DNA of 64,000 nt from Massilia sp. IC2-278 (GTDB taxonomy: Bacteria; Pseudomonadota; Gammaproteobacteria; Burkholderiales; Burkholderiaceae_D). The stretch lies in assembly GCF_020708045.1 (NCBI RefSeq), contig NZ_JAJFES010000001.1, positions 248,001-312,000 of the forward strand, read 5' to 3'. Within the stretch, counting starts at the first letter, position 1. The number at the start of each line of letters is the position of its first letter. This document shows positions 59,442 to 64,000 of this stretch, piece by piece. The notes below the pieces were generated by a model. That model was not told where the DNA came from, did no database searches, and worked only from the letters and a program-made list of their open reading frames with translations. The translations under genes and the position numbers were made by a program.

Positions 59442-61355
59442 ATGGCAAATATGTTAAAACGATGTCTGCCGACTTGCGCCTTTGCGGGGCTACTCACGGT
59501 GTTCCCCGATGTCCAGGCCCAGGAGGGCGGGTCGCTGGCCGACTATTCGCTCGAACAATTGGCCGATGTGGTCGTGACCTCGGTGGCGCGGCAGGAAACG
59601 CGCCTGTCCGAAGCGCCGGCCTCGGTATTCGTGATCAGCGGTACCGATATCCGTCGCTCCGGCGCAACAAGCCTGCCGGAAGCGCTACGCCTGGCGCCGA
59701 ACCTGCAGGTGGCGCGCGCCGACGCCCACGACTACGCCATCAGCGCGCGCGGCTTCGGCTCGACGCTGGCCAACAAGCTGCTGGTGCTGATCGACGGCCG
59801 CAGCGTGTATTCGCCGCTGTTTTCCGGCGTGTTCTGGGATACCCACGACGTGGTGATGGCCGACATCGAGCGCATCGAGGTCATCAGCGGCCCCGGCGCC
59901 ACCATCTGGGGCGCCAACGCCGTGAACGGCGTCATCAACATCATCACCAAGTCGGCGCGCGACACCCAGGGCAAGCAGCTGGTGGTGCGCGGCGGCGCCG
60001 AGGGCGCCAGCGCTTCCTTGCGCCACGGCGGCGAAACCGCGAGCGGCGGCCACTACCGCGCCTATGCCAAGCTGGTCCGCCACGACGACATCGGCCGCGA
60101 GGACGGCAGCGTCAGCGGCACCGGCTGGCGCCGCCAGCAGGCGGGCTTTCGCACCGACTGGGACGGCGAGGGCCGCAGCACGACCGTCAGCGGCGACGTG
60201 TACGACGGCAAGCTCGACGAGCTCGGCGAACAGGACACCCGGCTTGCCGGCGCCAACCTGGTGGCGCGCTCGCTGCGCACCCTGGCCGACGGCTCGACCC
60301 TGCGCCTGCAGGCTTACCTCGACCACACACGGCGCGAGCAGACCCTCGGCGCCCAGCGCCTGGAAACGATCGACCTCGAAGCCCAGCACAACCTGCGCGC
60401 CGGCGAGCGCCACAGCCTGGCCTGGGGCGGCGGCTACCGCATCAGCCGCGACCGCATCCGCAGCAGCCCCTGGCTGAGCATGCTGGACGAGAACAAGACC
60501 CTGCGCTGGGCGAACCTGTTCGTGCAGGACGAGATCGCTCTCACCGGCACCCTGCGCGCCACCGCCGGCATCAAGGCCGAGCACAATGTGTACACCGGCG
60601 TCGAGTGGCTGCCGAGCGCGCGCCTGGCCTGGAACACGGGGCCGAACGCGCTGGCCTGGGCGGCGCTGTCGCGCACGGTGCGCGCGCCGTCGCGCATCGA
60701 CCGCGACCTGCGCCTGGCCGCCGGCATCGCGCCCGGCGGAGGGCCGCGCTACGTCGTCGAGGGCGGGCCGGGCTTCGAATCCGAGACCGCACGCGTGATC
60801 GAGTTCGGCTACCGCGCCCAGCCGGCGCCGGCGATCTCGTATTCGGCCACCCTGTTCCACAGCGAGTACGACCGCCTGCGCACGCTGGAACTGCGGCCGC
60901 GCATGCCGGCGCAGTTCGAGAACCATGCCAGGGGGCGCGTGAGCGGCCTGGAGACCTGGGCCAGCTGGCAGGTGCTGCGCGGCTGGCGCCTGTCGGGCGG
61001 CGCCGTGTTCCAGGACGTGCGCATCCGCACCGACGAGGCCAGCCGCGATCTGTCGCGCCTGCTGGGCCTGACCAGCAACGACCCGAAACACTACTGGAGC
61101 CTGCGTTCGGCGCACGAGCTGGGCGCCGATTTGCAACTCGATGTCGCGCTGCGGCACGTCGGCAGGCTGACGCGCCCCGCCGTACCGGGCTATCATGAGC
61201 TCGACGCGCGCATTGCCTGGCAGGCCAGGCCGAACCTCGAGTTCGCCCTGGTCGGGCGCAACCTGCTGCACGACCGGCATGCCGAATTCGGCGAGCCGGG
61301 CCTGCGCCAGACCTTCGAGCGCAACGTGGGCTTCAGCGCGATCCTGCAATTTTAA
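59442..61355 (+). CDS. TonB-dependent outer-membrane receptor
   Basis: A 637-residue protein with a signal peptide (cleavage after VQAQ), a plug domain (YSLEQLADVVVTSVARQETRLSEAPASVFVISGTDIRRSGA, LLVLIDGRSVYSPLFSGVFWD, RIEVISGPGATIWGANAVNGVINIITK) and a 22-strand-type barrel ending in Phe (FSAILQF). No N-terminal STN signalling domain. The ligand is unknown. The ATG at 59442 is chosen from the signal peptide; an in-frame ATG at 59264 with AGAGGAGAC upstream exists but would precede an unusual AT-rich leader. It is the first gene of an operon with yfiR-like and hybrid-kinase genes. Confidence 0.9.
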   Translation: MANMLKRCLPTCAFAGLLTVFPDVQAQEGGSLADYSLEQLADVVVTSVARQETRLSEAPASVFVISGTDIRRSGATSLPEALRLAPNLQVARADAHDYAISARGFGSTLANKLLVLIDGRSVYSPLFSGVFWDTHDVVMADIERIEVISGPGATIWGANAVNGVINIITKSARDTQGKQLVVRGGAEGASASLRHGGETASGGHYRAYAKLVRHDDIGREDGSVSGTGWRRQQAGFRTDWDGEGRSTTVSGDVYDGKLDELGEQDTRLAGANLVARSLRTLADGSTLRLQAYLDHTRREQTLGAQRLETIDLEAQHNLRAGERHSLAWGGGYRISRDRIRSSPWLSMLDENKTLRWANLFVQDEIALTGTLRATAGIKAEHNVYTGVEWLPSARLAWNTGPNALAWAALSRTVRAPSRIDRDLRLAAGIAPGGGPRYVVEGGPGFESETARVIEFGYRAQPAPAISYSATLFHSEYDRLRTLELRPRMPAQFENHARGRVSGLETWASWQVLRGWRLSGGAVFQDVRIRTDEASRDLSRLLGLTSNDPKHYWSLRSAHELGADLQLDVALRHVGRLTRPAVPGYHELDARIAWQARPNLEFALVGRNLLHDRHAEFGEPGLRQTFERNVGFSAILQF

Positions 61356-61362
61356 GCGGCCA

Positions 61363-62049
61363 ATGATTCGACACCGATCCTTATTCTCTTCCACGCCGCC
61401 CGCCGGGATGCCCGCCGCCGCGGCGCGGCCGCTTGCCGTCGCGCCGGCGTATCCGCCCGGGCGCTCGTGGTGGCGTCCGGCGGGCCTGGCCGGCTGGACC
61501 CTGGCCTGCGCCGCGGCGCTGTTCACGGCCGCGGCGGCCGGTCCATCGCCGGCGCTGGCCCAGAACGGCGTCGCCAGCCAGGCCCTCGAGCGCCGCGTCA
61601 AGGCGGCCTTTATCTATAAATTCCTCGGCTATGCCGAATTCCCGGCCGGCGCCTTTGCCGACCCCGGCGCACCGGTCACGATCGGCGTGGTCGGTTCCGA
61701 CGAAATGGCCGCCGAGCTGGCGCGCGTGGTGGCCGGGCGCAACGTGGGCGGGCGCCCGGTCGTGGTGCGCCAGCTGCGCGAAGGCGAGGGCGGCAACGCC
61801 GTGCACCTGCTGTTCGTGGCCGGCAGCGACAGCGCGCGCGCCGGCCGCATCCTGAAAAGCAGCCCGCCGGCGCTGCTGCCGGTCACCGAGTGCGAATCCG
61901 GCCTGCAGCAGGGCAGTGTCATCAATTTCCGGATCGTCGACGAGCGCGTGCGCTTCGACGTATCCCTCGATTCAGCAGAGAGAAATAACGTGAAACTCAG
62001 TTCGCGACTGCTCACCGTCGCCAACCGCGTCGTGAAGGGGAATTCCTGA
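61363..62049 (+). CDS. YfiR family periplasmic protein (DUF4154)
   Basis: A 228-residue product with a Pro/Ala-rich N-terminus, a hydrophobic segment (GWTLACAAALFTAAAAG) and cleavage near ALAQ. The mature YfiR core is clear: ERRVKAAFIYKFLGYAEFPAGAF, APVTIGVVGSDEMAAEL, HLLFVAGSD, LPVTECESGLQQGSVINFRIVDERVRFDVSLDSAERNNVKLSSRLLTVA. In Pseudomonas aeruginosa YfiR holds the diguanylate cyclase YfiN inactive in the periplasm. Here it lies 7 bp after the receptor and overlaps the kinase gene by one base, so it probably controls that kinase. Confidence 0.9.
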   Translation: MIRHRSLFSSTPPAGMPAAAARPLAVAPAYPPGRSWWRPAGLAGWTLACAAALFTAAAAGPSPALAQNGVASQALERRVKAAFIYKFLGYAEFPAGAFADPGAPVTIGVVGSDEMAAELARVVAGRNVGGRPVVVRQLREGEGGNAVHLLFVAGSDSARAGRILKSSPPALLPVTECESGLQQGSVINFRIVDERVRFDVSLDSAERNNVKLSSRLLTVANRVVKGNS

Positions 62050-63941
62050 TGAACGCGCACGATACCGGTTCCGTCCGCAGCAAACTGATCAAGATGGCGG
62101 TGTTCACCACGCTGGCGGCCCTGCTGTCGGCCTCGATCGCCATGCTGGTGCTCGACTTGCGCACCTTCCAGCGCCTGTGGATCGACGACCTGACCACCCA
62201 GGCCGACATCATGGCCAGCGTCACCGCGCCGGCCCTGGCGTTTTCCGACGCCAAGACCGCCCAGCAACAGCTGGCGGTGCTGCGCGCGCGCCCGCAGATC
62301 CTGTCCGGCGCCGTCTTCACCGCCTCGGGTTCGCGCTTCGCCAGTTACGTGAAAGCCGGCAGCGACCAGGTGCTGCCGACGCGTCCGCGCGCGGCCGGCT
62401 ACCTGATCGAGCGCGGCGGGCTCGAGGTCTGGCACAACATCGTCGAGAACGGGGAACTGGTCGGCACGGTCTACCTGCGCTCGCGCTACGGCCTGGTCGA
62501 CCGCCTGCTGAACTATGGGGCGATTCTCGGCGGCGTGATGCTCGGCGCCCTCGTCATTGCCGGCCTGGTGGCCTCGCGCCTGCAGGCGGCCATCACCCGC
62601 CCGCTGGAAGCGGTGACGAACGTGGCGCGCCAGGTGATGCAGCAGCGCGACTTCACGCTGCGCGTACCGGGCAATAACAGCGGCGAGATCGGGGTGCTGG
62701 TCGACGCCTTCAACGACATGCTGGCGGAAATCGGCCGCCGCGCCGACGCCCTGCAGGCCGCCAACCGCACCCTGGAACACGAGATGGACGTGCGCCAGAA
62801 GGCCGAAGACGCGCTGATCGTGGCCGACCGTCGCAAGGACGAATTCCTCGCCACCCTGGCGCACGAGCTGCGCAACCCGCTGGCGCCGATCCGCACCGGC
62901 CTCGACATCCTGCGCATCCGCAGCGGCGACGCCCAGGCCACCCAGCGCGCCACCGACATCATGGAACGCCAGCTGCGCCAGATGGTGCGCCTGGTCGACG
63001 ACCTGCTCGACGTTTCGCGCATCAATACCGGCAAGTTCGCCATCAAGATGGGCCGGGTGGAACTGAAAGCGGTCGTCAACGACGCGCTGGAGGTAGTGCG
63101 CTCCTACATCGAGCTGCACGGTCACGAGCTGGTGCTGGACCTGCCGGACCGCCCGGTCTTCCTGCACGGCGACGCCACGCGCCTGGCGCAGATCCTGTCG
63201 AATTTGCTGAACAACGCCGCCAAGTACACCAACCGCGGCGGACGCGTGACCTTGTCCGGCCACGTCGAGGACAAGACCCTGGTGCTGGAAGTAACGGATA
63301 CCGGCATCGGCCTGGCGCCCGAGATGCTCGATTCGGTGTTCGAGATGTTCGTGCAGGTCGACTCGACCCTGGAGCGGACCAACGCCGGCCTGGGCGTGGG
63401 CCTGTCGCTGGCGCGCAAACTCGTCGAGCTGCACGGCGGCACGATCACCGCGCGCAGCGAGGGCCTGGGCCGCGGCTCCTGCTTCTCGGTGCGCCTGCCG
63501 ATCGTGGTCGAGCCGGAGCCGCTGAGCAAACCGACGCCGGCCGCCTTCATCAGCACCGAAACCTACCGCATCCTGCTGGCCGACGACAACGTCGACTTCG
63601 TCAACAGCATCGGCGCGCTGCTCACCGCCATGGGGCACAGCGTGGTCATTACCCACAACGGGCCGGATGCGCTGGCGGCCGCCGCGCGCTTCTGCCCGGA
63701 CTACGCCTTCCTCGACATCGGCCTGCCGCAAATGTCGGGCTACGACCTGGCGCGCGGCATCCGCAAGCTGTCGTGCGGCGCCATGACGGCCCTGATCGCG
63801 GTCACCGGCTGGGGGCAGGAAAAGGACCGCCAGCTGGCCTTCGAGGCCGGCTTCGACCACCACATGGTGAAACCGGTGCGCTTCGAGCAGATCGAGGAAA
63901 TCCTGGGCAACCGCAGCATCATCAAGAAGCTCAGGACCTGA
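62049..63941 (+). CDS. Hybrid histidine kinase with YfiN-like periplasmic (CHASE8) domain
   Basis: A 630-residue membrane kinase: helix 1 (about 13-35), a periplasmic domain with ADIMASVTAPALAFSDAKTAQQQLAVLRARPQI, which resembles the CHASE8 domain of YfiN, helix 2 (about 157-178), HAMP (about 180-232), HisKA (FLATLAHELRNPLAPI, His 272), HATPase (NLLNNAAKYTN, DTGIGLAPE, GLGVGLSLARKLVELHGG) and a receiver (Asp 556 in AFLDIGLPQMSGYD). It is the output of a receptor-YfiR-kinase operon. Translation is coupled to yfiR by TGATG. Regulator partner not in the window. Confidence 0.92.
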   Translation: MNAHDTGSVRSKLIKMAVFTTLAALLSASIAMLVLDLRTFQRLWIDDLTTQADIMASVTAPALAFSDAKTAQQQLAVLRARPQILSGAVFTASGSRFASYVKAGSDQVLPTRPRAAGYLIERGGLEVWHNIVENGELVGTVYLRSRYGLVDRLLNYGAILGGVMLGALVIAGLVASRLQAAITRPLEAVTNVARQVMQQRDFTLRVPGNNSGEIGVLVDAFNDMLAEIGRRADALQAANRTLEHEMDVRQKAEDALIVADRRKDEFLATLAHELRNPLAPIRTGLDILRIRSGDAQATQRATDIMERQLRQMVRLVDDLLDVSRINTGKFAIKMGRVELKAVVNDALEVVRSYIELHGHELVLDLPDRPVFLHGDATRLAQILSNLLNNAAKYTNRGGRVTLSGHVEDKTLVLEVTDTGIGLAPEMLDSVFEMFVQVDSTLERTNAGLGVGLSLARKLVELHGGTITARSEGLGRGSCFSVRLPIVVEPEPLSKPTPAAFISTETYRILLADDNVDFVNSIGALLTAMGHSVVITHNGPDALAAAARFCPDYAFLDIGLPQMSGYDLARGIRKLSCGAMTALIAVTGWGQEKDRQLAFEAGFDHHMVKPVRFEQIEEILGNRSIIKKLRT

Positions 63942-63967
63942 AGCGGGAGCAGGGTTTCTCGCGGATG

Positions 63968-64000
63968 AAAAAAACGGAGACGCATGCGTCTCCGTTTTTT
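63968..64000 (+). terminator. Terminator after the hybrid kinase
   Basis: Palindrome ACGGAGACGCA / TGCGTCTCCGT (63974-63995) preceded by A residues and followed by TTTTT up to the window edge, 33 bp after the stop codon. Confidence 0.88.

Overview
The window is a GC-rich chromosomal segment of a betaproteobacterium, most likely a Massilia/Telluria-type member of the Oxalobacteraceae. This is inferred from protein character and gene order (rnr-rlmB; lpxH-ppiB-ppiA divergent from cysS; accA-tilS-lysC; a phasin; a type VI secretion locus), not from any search. There is no CRISPR array, rRNA operon, prophage or intact insertion sequence.

Layout. 1-4.6 kb: the end of a type VI secretion (T6SS) cluster (hcp, tssE, tssH, tssA). 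4.6-6.1 kb: a phasin, a small secreted protein and the copper sensor gene cueR with its operator-promoter. 6.1-6.7 kb: three identical tRNA-Leu(CAG) genes on the minus strand with their own promoter and terminator. 6.9-14.4 kb: rnr with a very long Ala/Lys/Pro tail, rlmB, a membrane protein, cysE and a YceH-family gene. 14.4-18.3 kb: a secreted hydrolase, a secreted unknown and a GntR(YtrA)-ABC transporter operon. 18.6-26.9 kb: housekeeping genes lpxH, two cyclophilins, cysS, a DNA glycosylase, accA, tilS, lysC and tRNA-Ser(GCT). 27-33.3 kb: a Sel1-repeat protein, a detached tssF-tssG pair and an arylsulfotransferase-like lipoprotein. 33.4-41 kb: a copper-handling region made of a CueR-type promoter, a CopA ATPase whose reading frame runs into a CopZ-like domain, a thioredoxin-like protein, and a four-gene minus-strand operon (His/Met-rich protein, HAGH-repeat protein, TolC-like protein, Tat-exported multicopper oxidase). 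41-49.5 kb: a CDF transporter, a Pat-type acyl-CoA synthetase/acetyltransferase, a DEAD-box helicase, small envelope proteins and a type II NADH dehydrogenase. 49.5-64 kb: a signalling region with four histidine kinases (three of them hybrid), a PAS-receiver protein, a response-regulator diguanylate cyclase, hemerythrin and HhH proteins, and a final operon joining a TonB-dependent receptor, a YfiR protein and a hybrid kinase with a YfiN-like periplasmic domain.

How parts fit together. CueR at 5.6 kb probably controls both itself and the copA gene 28 kb away, because both promoters have the same 19-bp-spacer dyad architecture. The copper region combines cytoplasmic export (CopA/CopZ) with periplasmic oxidation and sequestration (multicopper oxidase, His/Met repeats). 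The T6SS baseplate genes tssF and tssG lie 24 kb from the rest of the visible cluster. The last operon looks like a YfiBNR-type envelope signalling system in which phosphorelay replaces the diguanylate cyclase output.

Non-coding features of note are paired palindromes with exact 30-bp arm spacing at two convergent gene junctions, a 160-bp MITE-like element that preserves a stop codon, REP-like inverted pairs, a 13-bp minisatellite, and a candidate small RNA with its own promoter and terminator upstream of the TonB receptor gene.
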